A DNA stretch of 52,672 nucleotides from Rubrivivax albus. Lineage in GTDB: Bacteria; Pseudomonadota; Gammaproteobacteria; Burkholderiales; Burkholderiaceae_C. The notes beneath the pieces are model-generated. The model was not told where the DNA came from. It ran no database searches and saw only the letters and a list, made by a program, of their open reading frames with translations. The position numbers and the translations under genes were made by a program. The DNA is taken from positions 1-52,672 of the forward strand of contig NZ_SACT01000013.1 of the NCBI RefSeq assembly GCF_004016515.1. The letters are read 5' to 3'. Below are positions 14,699 through 23,700 of the stretch, in pieces (position 1 is the first letter of the stretch; each line of letters starts with the position of its first letter).

Positions 14699-15351
14699 GC
14701 GCCGGTCGCCCCGTTACCGCCCGACGCGCCGCGCACCGTGAAGCGCAGCAGGTGCGGCAGCAGCCGCGCCGCTGCCAGCTCCATCGACAGCTGGAAACTG
14801 TCCACCAGGCCGCGGAAGTAGCGGTAGAACATCAGCGACGGAATGGCCACGATGAGGCCGAAGGCGGTGTTGTACAGCGCGATCGAGATGCCATGCGCCA
14901 GCTGCTGCGGGTTGGTGGTGCCGTCGGCACCCTGCGCACCGAAGATCTCGATCATGCCGATGACGGTGCCGAACAGACCCAGCAGCGGTGCCGCCGCGGC
15001 GATGGTGCCCAGTGCATTGAGGTAGCGCTCGGTGCGGTGCACGGCCTCGCGGCCCGCGTTCTCGATCGACTGGCGCAGCGCGTCCTCGCTGATGCGCGGC
15101 TCGGCGATCACGCTGCGCAGGCCGGCGGCCAGCACGTAACCCAGCGCGGAGTTCTCGGCCAGCTTGCCCACCACGTCGGCCGACGGCAGGCTGGTGCGGG
15201 TGACGCCCAGCACCTCGTCCAGCAGGCTGGGCGGGGCCACGCGCACCCGACGCAGTTGATACAGGCGCTCGAGGATCAGGGCGAGCGCGACGATGGAGCA
15301 GGCGATGAGCAGCCAGATCGGCCAGCCGGCGGCTTGTATGATGGAAAACAA
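14695..15351 (-). CDS. exbB: ExbB/TolQ-type proton-channel component
   Basis: A 218-residue MotA/TolQ/ExbB-family inner-membrane protein. The first helix is MFSIIQAAGWPIWLLIACSIVALALILERLY. The conserved block ALGTIAAAAPLLGLFGTVIGMIEIF and the third helix (LYNTAFGLIVAIPSLMFYRYFR) follow in the usual order. The start is taken as TTG at 15351, the first in-frame start that gives a normal N-terminus; no ATG or GTG exists nearby. It is the first gene of the exbB-exbD-lpxK-ycaR-kdsB cluster and diverges from xseA across 81 bp. Confidence 0.93.
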   Translation of the reverse strand: MFSIIQAAGWPIWLLIACSIVALALILERLYQLRRVRVAPPSLLDEVLGVTRTSLPSADVVGKLAENSALGYVLAAGLRSVIAEPRISEDALRQSIENAGREAVHRTERYLNALGTIAAAAPLLGLFGTVIGMIEIFGAQGADGTTNPQQLAHGISIALYNTAFGLIVAIPSLMFYRYFRGLVDSFQLSMELAAARLLPHLLRFTVRGASGGNGATGA

Positions 15352-15432
15352 GGGTCGGGTTCCGAGGATGCTGCGCAGGACGCGGACGATTATGGACGAT
15401 GCCCCAGCGCATCGATCGCGGTGCCCGCCCGC

Positions 15433-16782
15433 ATGATTCCAACGGTTTCCAATCCCTCCCAACGCATCCTCTGGGATGTCTCGGCCCTGCTGCTGGCCGT
15501 CGGCGACGCCTTGTCGGCCCGCTTCGGTGCCGTCAGCGTCCGCGGCGAGCTTTCCGGCTTTACGCGCGCGGCCAGCGGGCACTGCTACTTCACGCTCAAG
15601 GACGCCGACGGCGCCGCCGCCACGCTGCGCTGCGCGATGTTCCGCCGCGCCGCGTCGATGCTGGCCTTCGTGCCGGCCGACGGCCAGCGGGTGGAACTGC
15701 GCGGCCGGCTCGCGGTGTACGAGCCGCGTGGCGAACTGCAGTTCGTCGTCGAGGCCATGCAGCGCGCGGGTGTGGGCAGCCTCTACGAGCAGTTCCTGCG
15801 CCTGCGCGATCAGCTCCAGGCGGCCGGGCTGTTCGACCCCGCGCGCAAGCGGCCCATCGCAGCGCACCCCCGGGCGGTGGGCATCGTCACTTCGCTGCAG
15901 GCCGCGGCCCTGCACGATGTGCTGACCGCCTTGGCCCGCCGGGCCCCGCACGTGCCGGTGGTGGTCTACCCGGCCCCGGTGCAGGGTGCCGACGCGCCGG
16001 CGGCCCTGGTGCGCGCGCTCGCGGCCGCGGCCGCACGGCGCGAGGTGGACACGCTGCTGCTGGTGCGCGGTGGCGGCTCGCTGGAAGACCTCTGGGCCTT
16101 CAACGACGAAGCATTGGTGCGCGCCGTGGCGGCCAGCCCGATCCCGGTGGTCTGCGGTGTGGGTCACGAGACCGACGTGACCCTGTGTGACCTGGCGGCC
16201 GACCTGCGGGCGCCCACGCCCACCGCGGCCGCGGAGATGGCCTGCACCGCCCGCCAGGTGCTGCTCGACGCCCTCCAGGCCCAGGCCGAGGCCATGCGCC
16301 ACCGGGTGGCCCGGCGCCTGCAGACCCAGGCCCAGCGGCTGGACCTGACGGCGCTGCGGCTGGCCCGGCCGGGGCGCGCCGTGGCGCGCCAGCGCCAGCG
16401 TGTGGACACGCTGGCGCACGCCCTGGAGTCGGCCTTCGCCCGCCGCGTCGACCACGCAGCCGCCGCACTGCCACGGCGGGCCGACCGGCTCCAGCACGCG
16501 GCGCGGAGCGCGCTGCACGACGCGCACCAGCGGCTCGACACGCTGGCCCAGCGCCTGCAGGCGCTGGACCCACGCGCCGTGCTGTCGCGAGGCTACGCCT
16601 GGGTGGAGGCGGGCGACGGCCGGCCGGTCACCCAGGTGGCGCAGCTGGATCCCGGGCAGACCGTGCAGGGCGTCTGGGCCGATGGCCGGGCGGCGCTGCA
16701 GGTGACGACGGTGACGCCGGGCCCGGGCACCTCACCTGCCCCCGCACCCCGCCGGAGAACGGGGTCTCGGGGCTCTGCCTAG
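15433..16782 (+). CDS. xseA: Exodeoxyribonuclease VII large subunit
   Basis: The catalytic large subunit of ExoVII, which degrades single-stranded DNA to short oligonucleotides in the cytosol. It has 449 residues. The N-terminal OB-fold (FGAVSVRGELSGFTRAASGHCYFTLKD... CAMFR) is intact. Next is the PRAVGIVTSLQAAALHDVL segment and the catalytic region LLVRGGGSLEDLWAFNDEALVRAVAASPIPVVCGVGHETDVTLCDLAADLRAPTPTAAAE, followed by an arginine/glutamine-rich coiled coil. It ends with LSRGYAWV. The start is ATG at 15433; GTG at 15421 is an alternative. The small subunit xseB is not adjacent. Confidence 0.96.
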   Translation: MIPTVSNPSQRILWDVSALLLAVGDALSARFGAVSVRGELSGFTRAASGHCYFTLKDADGAAATLRCAMFRRAASMLAFVPADGQRVELRGRLAVYEPRGELQFVVEAMQRAGVGSLYEQFLRLRDQLQAAGLFDPARKRPIAAHPRAVGIVTSLQAAALHDVLTALARRAPHVPVVVYPAPVQGADAPAALVRALAAAAARREVDTLLLVRGGGSLEDLWAFNDEALVRAVAASPIPVVCGVGHETDVTLCDLAADLRAPTPTAAAEMACTARQVLLDALQAQAEAMRHRVARRLQTQAQRLDLTALRLARPGRAVARQRQRVDTLAHALESAFARRVDHAAAALPRRADRLQHAARSALHDAHQRLDTLAQRLQALDPRAVLSRGYAWVEAGDGRPVTQVAQLDPGQTVQGVWADGRAALQVTTVTPGPGTSPAPAPRRRTGSRGSA

Positions 16783-16810
16783 AATGCATGATTCACCTCC
16801 GGAGGAACCC

Positions 16811-17392
16811 ATGGAACACACCCTGCCCGCCCTGCCGTATGCCCTGGACGCCCTGGCTCCGCACTACAGCCGTGAGACGCTGGAGTTCCACCATGGCAAG
16901 CACCACAACGCCTACGTCGTCAACCTGAACAACCTCCAGAAGGGCACCGAGTTCGAGTCGATGTCGCTGGAGGAGATCGTCAGGAAGTCCAGCGGCGGCA
17001 TTTACAACAACGCCGCCCAGATCTGGAACCACACCTTCTTCTGGCACTGCATGAAGCCCAACGGTGGTGGCGAGCCCAAGGGCGCGCTGGCCGCGGCCAT
17101 CACCGCCAAGTGGGGCAGCTACGCCGCCTTCAAGGAGGCCTTCGTCAAGTCGGCGGTCGGCAACTTCGGTTCCGGCTGGACCTGGCTGGTGAAGAAGGCC
17201 GACGGTTCGGTGGACATCGTCAACACGGGTGCCGCCGGCACGCCGCTGACCACCGCCGACAAGGCGCTGCTGACGGTGGACGTGTGGGAACACGCTTACT
17301 ACATCGACTACCGCAACCTGCGTCCGAAGTTCGTCGAGACTTTCCTCGACAAGCTGGTGAACTGGGACTTCGCCGAGGCGAACTTCGCCTGA
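16811..17392 (+). CDS. sodB: Superoxide dismutase, iron type
   Basis: Converts superoxide to hydrogen peroxide and oxygen in the cytosol. It has 193 residues. Metal ligands are His27 (EFHHGKHHNAYV), His74 (IWNHTFFW), Asp157 and His161 (DVWEHAYYIDY). The AAQIWNHTFFW context and Ala/Gln positions favour iron over manganese. The start is ATG at 16811 with a strong GGAGGA ribosome site, and a TAGAAT -10-like box at 16780-16785 suggests its own promoter at the end of xseA. It is convergent with the DUF192 gene. Confidence 0.96.
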   Translation: MEHTLPALPYALDALAPHYSRETLEFHHGKHHNAYVVNLNNLQKGTEFESMSLEEIVRKSSGGIYNNAAQIWNHTFFWHCMKPNGGGEPKGALAAAITAKWGSYAAFKEAFVKSAVGNFGSGWTWLVKKADGSVDIVNTGAAGTPLTTADKALLTVDVWEHAYYIDYRNLRPKFVETFLDKLVNWDFAEANFA

Positions 17393-17422
17393 GCTTCAGC
17401 CTGACCGGGCCGTTGCCCGGGC

Positions 17423-17902
17423 TCAGGAACCGAAGGGGGCACCGCGCAGGCGGTCCCCCTTTTTCAATCCGCGCTTCTTGAACCAGCCCTGGTTCATCTC
17501 CAGCGCGAAGCGCACCGGCTCGGGCGTGCAGTGCGAGGTCTCGTCCAGCGGCTGCATGTCGGCCAGGCCGACGATCCGGCCGTCGTCGCCGATGAAGGCG
17601 ATGGTCAGCGGGATCAGCGTGTTGCGCATCCAGAAGCACAGCGGGGCCGGTGCGTCGTAGACGAACAGCATGCCCTCGTTGGCGCCCATGCTGCGGCGCT
17701 GCATCATGCCGATCATCTGCTGCGTGGGCGTGGTCGCCAGTTCGGCCTGGATCACGTGCATGCCGGCAGTCAGCGGGATGGTGGGCAGCTTCGGCTGCGG
17801 GCCGGTCTGCGCATGGCCGGCCAGCGGCACACATGACAGCAGCAGCCATAAAGCGGCAAAGGCGGCAGAAGCGGCGGACCGGGCGGTCTTGACATAGATC
17901 AT
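17423..17902 (-). CDS. DUF192 family exported protein
   Basis: A 159-residue protein with an N-terminal signal peptide (MIYVKTARSAASAAFAALWLLLSCVPLAGHAQ). The DUF192 core follows (HVIQAELATTPTQQMIGMMQRRSMGANEGMLFVYD, FWMRNTLIPLTIAFI, IVGLADMQPLDETSHCTPEPVRFALEMNQGWFKKRGLKKGD). The family is widespread, with no firm biochemical function. The start is ATG at 17902, giving a proper signal peptide; an ATG at 17944 would add 14 residues. It is divergent from ccoI and convergent with sodB, so probably monocistronic. Confidence 0.88.
   Translation of the reverse strand: MIYVKTARSAASAAFAALWLLLSCVPLAGHAQTGPQPKLPTIPLTAGMHVIQAELATTPTQQMIGMMQRRSMGANEGMLFVYDAPAPLCFWMRNTLIPLTIAFIGDDGRIVGLADMQPLDETSHCTPEPVRFALEMNQGWFKKRGLKKGDRLRGAPFGS
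17433..17464 (+). terminator. Terminator-like hairpin after sodB
   Basis: AAGGGGGCACCGC pairs with GCGGTCCCCCTT with one bulged base and runs into CTTTTTC. It overlaps the last codons of the convergent DUF192 gene and should end sodB transcription. Confidence 0.7.
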
Positions 17903-17983
17903 GTCGGCGTCGGGGCAGGTGCGTACAGTGCGCAAGCATCGCACAGCCGCCGTGCCCCTCGGGCCCGGGCCGTGCCTGGCCCG

Positions 17984-20260
17984 ATGAGCAGTACCACGCC
18001 CTTGCCCGCCACCCCCGTCGACCTGTCAGCGCCCAGCGGCGAAGCGGCGGTCGTCGACGACCCGCTGGCCTACGCCGAATTCACCCGCCAGCGCGTGGAT
18101 GCGGCCGGGCGCACGGTGTGCGATTCGGGCCTGCAGATTGCCGGCATCACCTGTGCGGCCTGCAGCGGCATCCTGGAATCTGCTCTGACGCGCGTGGACG
18201 GCGTGCTGGAGGCTCGCGTCAGCGCCGCCAGCGCACGCGCCAGCGTGCAGTGGGACCCGGCGCGCACCCGGCCGTCGGCGTTGATCGCCGCCATCCGCGG
18301 CGCCGGCTACGACGCCGTGCCCGACGCGGCTGCGCCGGCGCGCGAACTGCGCCGGCAGGAGCACCGGCGCGCGCTGTGGCGGTGGTTCGTGGCCGCCTTC
18401 TGCAGCATGCAGGTCATGATGCTGGCCACGCCCAGCTACGTGGCCGAGCCGGGTGATCTGGCCGAGGACCTGCGCCAGCTGCTCAACTGGGGCCAGTGGG
18501 TGCTGACGCTGCCGGTGGTGCTGTTCGCCGCCGGGCCCTTCTTCCGCGCCGCCTGGCGTGGCCTGCGCCAGCGCCGCATCGGCATGGACCTGCCGGTGGC
18601 GGTGGGCATCGCCACCGCGTTCGCCAGCAGCATGGGCGCCACCTTCGTGCCCGGCGGCGCCTTCGGCCACGAGGTCTGGTACGACTCCGTCAGCATGTTC
18701 GTCGCCTTCCTGCTTGGGGCGCGCTACCTGGAACTGCGCACGCGCCACCGGGCGCAGGCCGACCTGGAGGCCAGCCTGGCCACGATGCCGGCCACGGCCC
18801 GGCGGGAGACGGCCGATGGTGCGCTGGAGACCATCAGCGTCCGGCGGCTGCGCCCGGGCGACGTGGTGCAGGTGCCGCTGGGCGAAGCCTTCCCGGCCGA
18901 CGGCATGCTGCTGGGCGGTGCCACCGAGGCCGACGAGGCCCTGCTGACCGGCGAATCCACCCCGGTGGCCAAGGCGCCGGGCGCAGCGCTGGTGGCCGGC
19001 AGCCTGAACGTGGGTGCGCCGGTGCGGCTGCGCGTGGACCGAGTGGGGGCCGACACCCGCTACGAGGCCATCGTGGCGATGATGCGGGACGCGATGACGC
19101 AGCGCCCCGCCGCCGTGCAGGTGGCCGACCGCTGGGCCGGGCCCTTCCTGTGGGCCGTGCTGTTGCTGGCTGCCGGTGCCGCGGCGGTGTGGAGCCTCAT
19201 CGACCCGGCGCGCGCGCTGCCGGTGGCGGTGGCGGTGCTGGTGGTGACCTGCCCCTGCGCGCTGTCGCTGGCGGCGCCGGCGGCGATGGTGGCGGCGGCC
19301 GGCGGGCTGTCGCGGCGCGGCGTGATGTTGCAGCGGCTGGATGCGCTGGAGTCGCTGGCCCGGGCCGACGACCTGTTCGTCGACAAGACCGGCACGCTCA
19401 CCGATGACCGCGGGGCCGCAGCCAGCCTGGTCGCCCTGGCGCCGGAGGTCGACCTGCCGCTGGCCGAGTCCGCCGCGCTGGCGCTGGCCACGCGGTCCAC
19501 CCATCCGTTGAGCGCCGCGCTGGCGTCGAGCCTGGCCGCCATGCCGCTGGCGATGCGGCGCGTCGAGGAAAGTGCCGGTCAGGGCCTGGAGGGCGAGGAC
19601 GATCAGGGACGTCGCTGGCAGCTGGGCTCGGCGGCCTGGCTGGCGCCGGACATGTCGCTGCCCGACGACGCGCGCGCCGTGCTGGCGCTCGATGGCCGCC
19701 CGGTGGCCCAGGTGGTGCGACCGGAGACGCTGCGAGAGGACGCCGCCCCGGCGCTGGCGGCGCTGGCGGCGCAGGGCCTGCCGGCGACGCTGCTCTCCGG
19801 CGACCGGGACGCACGTGTCCAGGCGATGGCGGGCCGGCTGGGCATCACCCAGGCCGTCGGCGACGCGTCGCCCGAGGACAAGCTCGCCGCCGTGCAGGCC
19901 GCGCAGGCTGCCGGCCACCGTGTGCTGATGGTCGGCGACGGCGTCAACGACGCGCCGGTGCTGGCGCGTGCCGACGTGTCGCTGGCCATGGGTCACGGCG
20001 CCCTCGTGGCGCGGGCGCAGGCCGACGCCGTGGTGGTCTCCGGCCGCTGGCACGACGTGTTGCGTGCCCGCCTCACCGCCGTGCGCACGCTGGCCATCGT
20101 GCGCCAGAACCTCGTCTGGGCCGTGGCCTACAACGCCATCGGCATCCCGCTGACCGTGATCGGCTGGCTGCCGCCCTGGGCCGCGGGCCTGGGCATGGCG
20201 GCCAGCTCGCTCACCGTCGTGCTCAACGCGCTGCGCGCCGCACGCGACCCGCTGCGCTGA
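17984..20260 (+). CDS. ccoI: Copper-exporting P1B-type ATPase CcoI (FixI) for cbb3 oxidase assembly
   Basis: Pumps Cu+ out of the cytosol for insertion into cbb3 oxidase. It has 758 residues. The N-terminal heavy-metal domain has C-A-A-C at 57-60. P-type hallmarks are TGES (322-325), the CPC transmembrane metal site (423-425), the phosphorylated Asp467 in DKTGTLT, an HP motif in STHPLSAAL, and GDGVNDAP near residue 650. The position directly upstream of ccoS-ccoNOQP distinguishes CcoI from housekeeping CopA. The start is ATG at 17984; GTG at 17972 is possible. Four bases separate it from ccoS. Confidence 0.92.
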   Translation: MSSTTPLPATPVDLSAPSGEAAVVDDPLAYAEFTRQRVDAAGRTVCDSGLQIAGITCAACSGILESALTRVDGVLEARVSAASARASVQWDPARTRPSALIAAIRGAGYDAVPDAAAPARELRRQEHRRALWRWFVAAFCSMQVMMLATPSYVAEPGDLAEDLRQLLNWGQWVLTLPVVLFAAGPFFRAAWRGLRQRRIGMDLPVAVGIATAFASSMGATFVPGGAFGHEVWYDSVSMFVAFLLGARYLELRTRHRAQADLEASLATMPATARRETADGALETISVRRLRPGDVVQVPLGEAFPADGMLLGGATEADEALLTGESTPVAKAPGAALVAGSLNVGAPVRLRVDRVGADTRYEAIVAMMRDAMTQRPAAVQVADRWAGPFLWAVLLLAAGAAAVWSLIDPARALPVAVAVLVVTCPCALSLAAPAAMVAAAGGLSRRGVMLQRLDALESLARADDLFVDKTGTLTDDRGAAASLVALAPEVDLPLAESAALALATRSTHPLSAALASSLAAMPLAMRRVEESAGQGLEGEDDQGRRWQLGSAAWLAPDMSLPDDARAVLALDGRPVAQVVRPETLREDAAPALAALAAQGLPATLLSGDRDARVQAMAGRLGITQAVGDASPEDKLAAVQAAQAAGHRVLMVGDGVNDAPVLARADVSLAMGHGALVARAQADAVVVSGRWHDVLRARLTAVRTLAIVRQNLVWAVAYNAIGIPLTVIGWLPPWAAGLGMAASSLTVVLNALRAARDPLR

Positions 20261-20264
20261 CCCC

Positions 20265-20480
20265 ATGGACATCCTTTACCTGCTGATCCCGCTGTCGGCC
20301 GTGCTGGTGCTGGCCATCCTGGGTGTCTTCGGCTGGGCGCTGTTCCGCGGCCAGTTCGAGGACCTGGAAGGCGAGGGCGCGCGCATTCTCGAATCCGAGA
20401 GTGCCACGGTTGATGCCGATCAATCGATGTTGCAGCGCACCGAAGAACAATCCCCTACTGCTAGAAACGTTTCCTCGTGA
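20265..20480 (+). CDS. ccoS: cbb3 oxidase maturation protein CcoS
   Basis: A 71-residue single-span membrane protein needed to load haem and copper into CcoN. It begins MDILYLLIPLSAVLVLAILGVFGWALFRGQFEDLEGEG, the CcoS signature of one helix followed by the F-x-D-L-E-G box. The C-terminal ~25 residues are not conserved, and the codons there contain a perfect FNR site (20410-20423), so the DNA serves two roles. It lies between ccoI and ccoN with short gaps. Confidence 0.92.
   Translation: MDILYLLIPLSAVLVLAILGVFGWALFRGQFEDLEGEGARILESESATVDADQSMLQRTEEQSPTARNVSS
20410..20423. promoter_or_regulatory. FNR/ANR box TTGATGCCGATCAA ahead of ccoN
   Basis: An exact match to the FNR consensus TTGAT-N4-ATCAA, 69-82 bp upstream of the ccoN ATG and inside the coding sequence of ccoS. 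The distance suits a site centred near -41 of a ccoNOQP transcript. The fnr gene is in the same cluster. Confidence 0.85.
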
Positions 20481-20491
20481 GGAGAGAGCTG

Positions 20492-21934
20492 ATGTCAAAC
20501 CGAAGCGTGGGGGCCGCGGCCCCGGTGTACACGGACACGGTGGTGCGATGGTTCGCACTCGCCGCCGTGCTGTGGGGCGTGGTCGGCATGCTGGTGGGCG
20601 TGATCATCGCCGCCCAGCTGACCTGGCCTGAGCTCAATCTGGGCATCTCGTGGCTGAGCTACGGGCGACTGCGCCCGCTGCACACCAACGCGGTGATCTT
20701 CGCCTTCGGCGGCTGCGCGCTGTTCGCCACCAGCTACCACGTGGTGCAGCGCACGAACCAGACGCCGCTGTTCCTCAACGGGCTGGCCAAGTTCACCTTC
20801 TGGGGCTGGCAGCTGGTGATCCTGGCCGCGGCGGTGTCGCTGCCGCTGGGCCTCACGCAGGGCAAGGAATACGCCGAACTGGAATGGCCCATCGACCTGC
20901 TGATCGCGGTCGTCTGGGTGGCCTACGCGGTGGTCTTCTTCGGCACCATCGGCATCCGCAAGGTGCGCCACATCTACGTGGCCAACTGGTTCTTCGGCGC
21001 CTTCATCATCGCCGTGGCGCTGCTGCACATCGTCAACAGCGCGGCCATCCCGGTCAGCCTGACCAAGAGCTACTCCGCCTACGCCGGCGTGCAGGACGCG
21101 ATGGTGCAGTGGTGGTACGGCCACAACGCGGTGGGCTTCTTCCTCACGGCGGGCTTCCTGGGGATGATGTACTACTACATCCCCAAGCAGGCCGAGCGCC
21201 CGGTCTACAGCTACCGGCTGTCGATCGTTCACTTCTGGGCGCTGATCTTCACGTACATGTGGGCCGGCCCGCACCACCTGCACTACACGGCGCTGCCGGA
21301 CTGGGCGCAGAGCATCGGCATGATCTTCAGCCTGGTGCTGCTGGCGCCGAGCTGGGGCGGCATGATCAACGGCATCATGACCCTCAGCGGGGCCTGGCAC
21401 AAGCTGCGTGACGACCCGATCCTGAAGTTCCTGATCGTCAGCCTGTCGTTCTACGGCATGTCGACCTTCGAGGGGCCGATGATGTCGATCAAGACCGTCA
21501 ACGCGCTGAGCCACTACACCGACTGGACCGTGGGCCACGTGCACAGCGGTGCGCTGGGCTGGGTGGGCCTGATCTCGATGGGCGCGCTGTACCACCTGAT
21601 CCCGCGCATGTACGGCCGCACGGAGATGTTCAGCAAGCGTGCCATCGAGCTGCACTTCTGGATCGCCACCATCGGCATCGTGCTCTACATCGCCGCGATG
21701 TGGATCGCCGGCGTGATGCAGGGCCTGATGTGGCGCGCGGTCAACCCCGACGGCACGCTGGTCTACAGCTTCGTCGAGAGCGTCAAGGCCACGTTCCCCT
21801 TCTACGTGATCCGTCTGGCCGGCGGCCTGCTGTACCTCAGCGGCATGCTGATCATGGCCTGGAACGTGGTCATGACGGTCAAGAGCAGCAAGCCCGCAGT
21901 GGTGCCGGTGCCCATGGCCCCGGCCCACGCCTGA
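20492..21934 (+). CDS. ccoN: cbb3-type cytochrome c oxidase subunit I
   Basis: The haem-copper catalytic subunit of the high-affinity terminal oxidase in the inner membrane, reducing O2 to water while pumping protons. It has 480 residues and about twelve helices. Haem/copper histidines sit in HTNAVIFAFGG, in MWAGPHHLHYTALPDW (the CuB pair) and in DWTVGHVHSGALGW. The start is ATG at 20492 with a GAGGAG site. It heads the structural operon ccoN-O-Q-P and is preceded by an FNR box. Confidence 0.97.
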   Translation: MSNRSVGAAAPVYTDTVVRWFALAAVLWGVVGMLVGVIIAAQLTWPELNLGISWLSYGRLRPLHTNAVIFAFGGCALFATSYHVVQRTNQTPLFLNGLAKFTFWGWQLVILAAAVSLPLGLTQGKEYAELEWPIDLLIAVVWVAYAVVFFGTIGIRKVRHIYVANWFFGAFIIAVALLHIVNSAAIPVSLTKSYSAYAGVQDAMVQWWYGHNAVGFFLTAGFLGMMYYYIPKQAERPVYSYRLSIVHFWALIFTYMWAGPHHLHYTALPDWAQSIGMIFSLVLLAPSWGGMINGIMTLSGAWHKLRDDPILKFLIVSLSFYGMSTFEGPMMSIKTVNALSHYTDWTVGHVHSGALGWVGLISMGALYHLIPRMYGRTEMFSKRAIELHFWIATIGIVLYIAAMWIAGVMQGLMWRAVNPDGTLVYSFVESVKATFPFYVIRLAGGLLYLSGMLIMAWNVVMTVKSSKPAVVPVPMAPAHA

Positions 21935-21953
21935 GGCGGGAGGAGTCCAGATC

Positions 21954-22571
21954 ATGGCAAGCAATGTCAAGCCGAGCGGTCACGAGCGCATCGAGACCAG
22001 CAACTTCCTGATGATCGTGCTCATCCTGATCGCGGTGGCGATCGGGGGCATCGTCGAGATCGTGCCGCTGTTCTTCCAGCGCAGCACCACGCAGCCGGCG
22101 GAGGGCATCAAGCCCTACACCGCGCTGCAACTGGCCGGGCGCGACGTGTACATCCGTGAGGGCTGCTACAACTGCCACTCGCAGATGGTGCGTCCGTTCC
22201 GTGCCGAGACGCTGCGCTACGGCGCCTACTCGACCGCCGGCGAGTACGTCTACGACCACCCGTTCCAGTGGGGCAGCAAGCGCACCGGCCCGGACCTGCA
22301 CCGCGTCGGCGGCCGCTACAGCGACGAGTGGCACCGCGTGCACCTGAACAACCCGCGTGACCTGGTGCCCGAGTCCAACATGCCGGCCTACCCCTGGCTG
22401 GACAAGGCCGCGGTCGACCCGGCCAGCATGGCCCCGCGCATGAAGGCGCTGCGCACCATCGGGGTGCCGTACACGGACGACGAGATCGCCAAGGCCGGCG
22501 ACGAGGTCAAGGGCAAGACCGAGCTCGACGCGGTCGTGGCCTACCTGCAGGGCCTGGGCGTGGCCCGCTGA
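21954..22571 (+). CDS. ccoO: cbb3-type cytochrome c oxidase subunit II
   Basis: A membrane-anchored mono-haem cytochrome c that passes electrons from CcoP to CcoN. It has 205 residues: one N-terminal helix (about 18-40), then C-Y-N-C-H haem attachment at residues 71-75 (REGCYNCHSQMVRPF). The axial methionine is probably in ESNMPAYPWL. The start is ATG at 21954, 19 bp after ccoN, with GGGAGGAG upstream. Length and layout are typical. Confidence 0.97.
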   Translation: MASNVKPSGHERIETSNFLMIVLILIAVAIGGIVEIVPLFFQRSTTQPAEGIKPYTALQLAGRDVYIREGCYNCHSQMVRPFRAETLRYGAYSTAGEYVYDHPFQWGSKRTGPDLHRVGGRYSDEWHRVHLNNPRDLVPESNMPAYPWLDKAAVDPASMAPRMKALRTIGVPYTDDEIAKAGDEVKGKTELDAVVAYLQGLGVAR

Positions 22572-22584
22572 CGAGGAGACCGTG

Positions 22585-22773
22585 ATGGACATCAACGATC
22601 TGCGCAGCGTGGTCACCGTGATCAGCATGCTGCTGTTCCTGGGCCTCGTGGGCTGGACCTATGCACGCAGCCGCAAGGCTGCATTCGATGAAGCAGCGCA
22701 GCTGCCGTTCCAGGAGGAGGGCGAAGCCTCCCCCGTGGACACGGCGGCGCGCAACGAAGGGAGGGCGTCGTGA
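22585..22773 (+). CDS. ccoQ: cbb3-type oxidase subunit IV, CcoQ
   Basis: A 62-residue single-helix protein (helix about 8-26) that stabilises the CcoP-CcoNO contact. Only the general pattern is conserved in this family: a short N-terminus, one helix, then a charged tail. Position between ccoO and ccoP is the main evidence. The start is ATG at 22585 after GAGGAG; GTG one codon earlier is possible. It overlaps ccoP by four bases (GTGA). Confidence 0.85.
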   Translation: MDINDLRSVVTVISMLLFLGLVGWTYARSRKAAFDEAAQLPFQEEGEASPVDTAARNEGRAS

Positions 22774-23687
22774 GCGACTTCTTCAACAGCGGCTGGTCGA
22801 TCTTCGTCGCCGCCGTCACCATCCTCGGCCTCGTGGCCTGCCTGGCGCTGCTCATCATCGCCAGCCGGCGCAAGGTCATGGCCAACGACAACACCACCGG
22901 CCACGTCTGGGACGAGGACCTGCGTGAACTGAACAACCCGCTGCCGCGCTGGTGGATGTGGCTGTTCGTGATCACCGTGGTCTTCGCGGCCATCTACCTG
23001 GCGCTGTACCCGGGCCTGGGCAGCAGCCCCGGTTCGCTGAAGTGGTCCAGCACCGGCCAGTGGGAGGCCGAGCAGGCCAAGGCCAAGGCGGCCATGGAGC
23101 CCATCTATGCCAAGTACGTGGCCATGTCGGCCGAGGACCTGGCCAAGGACGCCACCGCCATGGGCATCGGCCAGCGCCTGTTCATCAACAACTGCGCGCA
23201 GTGCCACGGGTCGGACGCCCGTGGCAGCAAGAGCTTCCCGAACCTGACCGACACCGACTGGCTCTGGGGCGGCACGCCCGAGGCCATCGTCGAGACCATC
23301 ACCAACGGCCGCCAGGGCAACATGCCCCCGATGGCCGCCGCGGTGGGCGGTGGCGAGGACGTGCGCAACGTGGCGCACTACGTGCTCAGCCTGTCCGACA
23401 GCGCGCACAACCCCGTGTATGCGCAACTGGGCAAGGACAAGTTCGCCGCCTGCGCGGCCTGCCACGGCCCGGACGGCAAGGGCAACCAGGCCCTGGGCGC
23501 TCCGAACCTGACCGACAAGGTCTGGCTGCACGGCTGGGGCGAGGCCGCCATTGCCGCGATGGTCAACAACGGCAAGGTCAACGTGATGCCGGCGCAGGCC
23601 AAGCTGCTGACCAAGGAGCAGATCCACGTGCTGGCCGCCTACGTCTGGCAGCTGTCGCGCAACACGACGGCCGTGGCCAGCAACTGA
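22770..23687 (+). CDS. ccoP: cbb3-type cytochrome c oxidase subunit III (di-haem)
   Basis: A di-haem cytochrome c that receives electrons from soluble cytochrome c. It has 305 residues with two N-terminal membrane helices (about 10-31 and 61-81) joined by the NTTGHVWDEDLRELNNPLPRWW loop that defines CcoP. Haem sites are C-A-Q-C-H (142-146) and C-A-A-C-H (228-232). The start is GTG at 22770, overlapping ccoQ. It ends the structural operon; ccoG follows after 13 bp. Confidence 0.97.
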   Translation: MSDFFNSGWSIFVAAVTILGLVACLALLIIASRRKVMANDNTTGHVWDEDLRELNNPLPRWWMWLFVITVVFAAIYLALYPGLGSSPGSLKWSSTGQWEAEQAKAKAAMEPIYAKYVAMSAEDLAKDATAMGIGQRLFINNCAQCHGSDARGSKSFPNLTDTDWLWGGTPEAIVETITNGRQGNMPPMAAAVGGGEDVRNVAHYVLSLSDSAHNPVYAQLGKDKFAACAACHGPDGKGNQALGAPNLTDKVWLHGWGEAAIAAMVNNGKVNVMPAQAKLLTKEQIHVLAAYVWQLSRNTTAVASN

Positions 23688-23700
23688 GGACGGCCTTCAC

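Noticed and set aside
18026..20272. A 748-codon minus-strand frame opposite ccoI
   Set aside because: The composition is low complexity and histidine/arginine/glutamine-rich. The plus strand carries every P-type ATPase motif in order.
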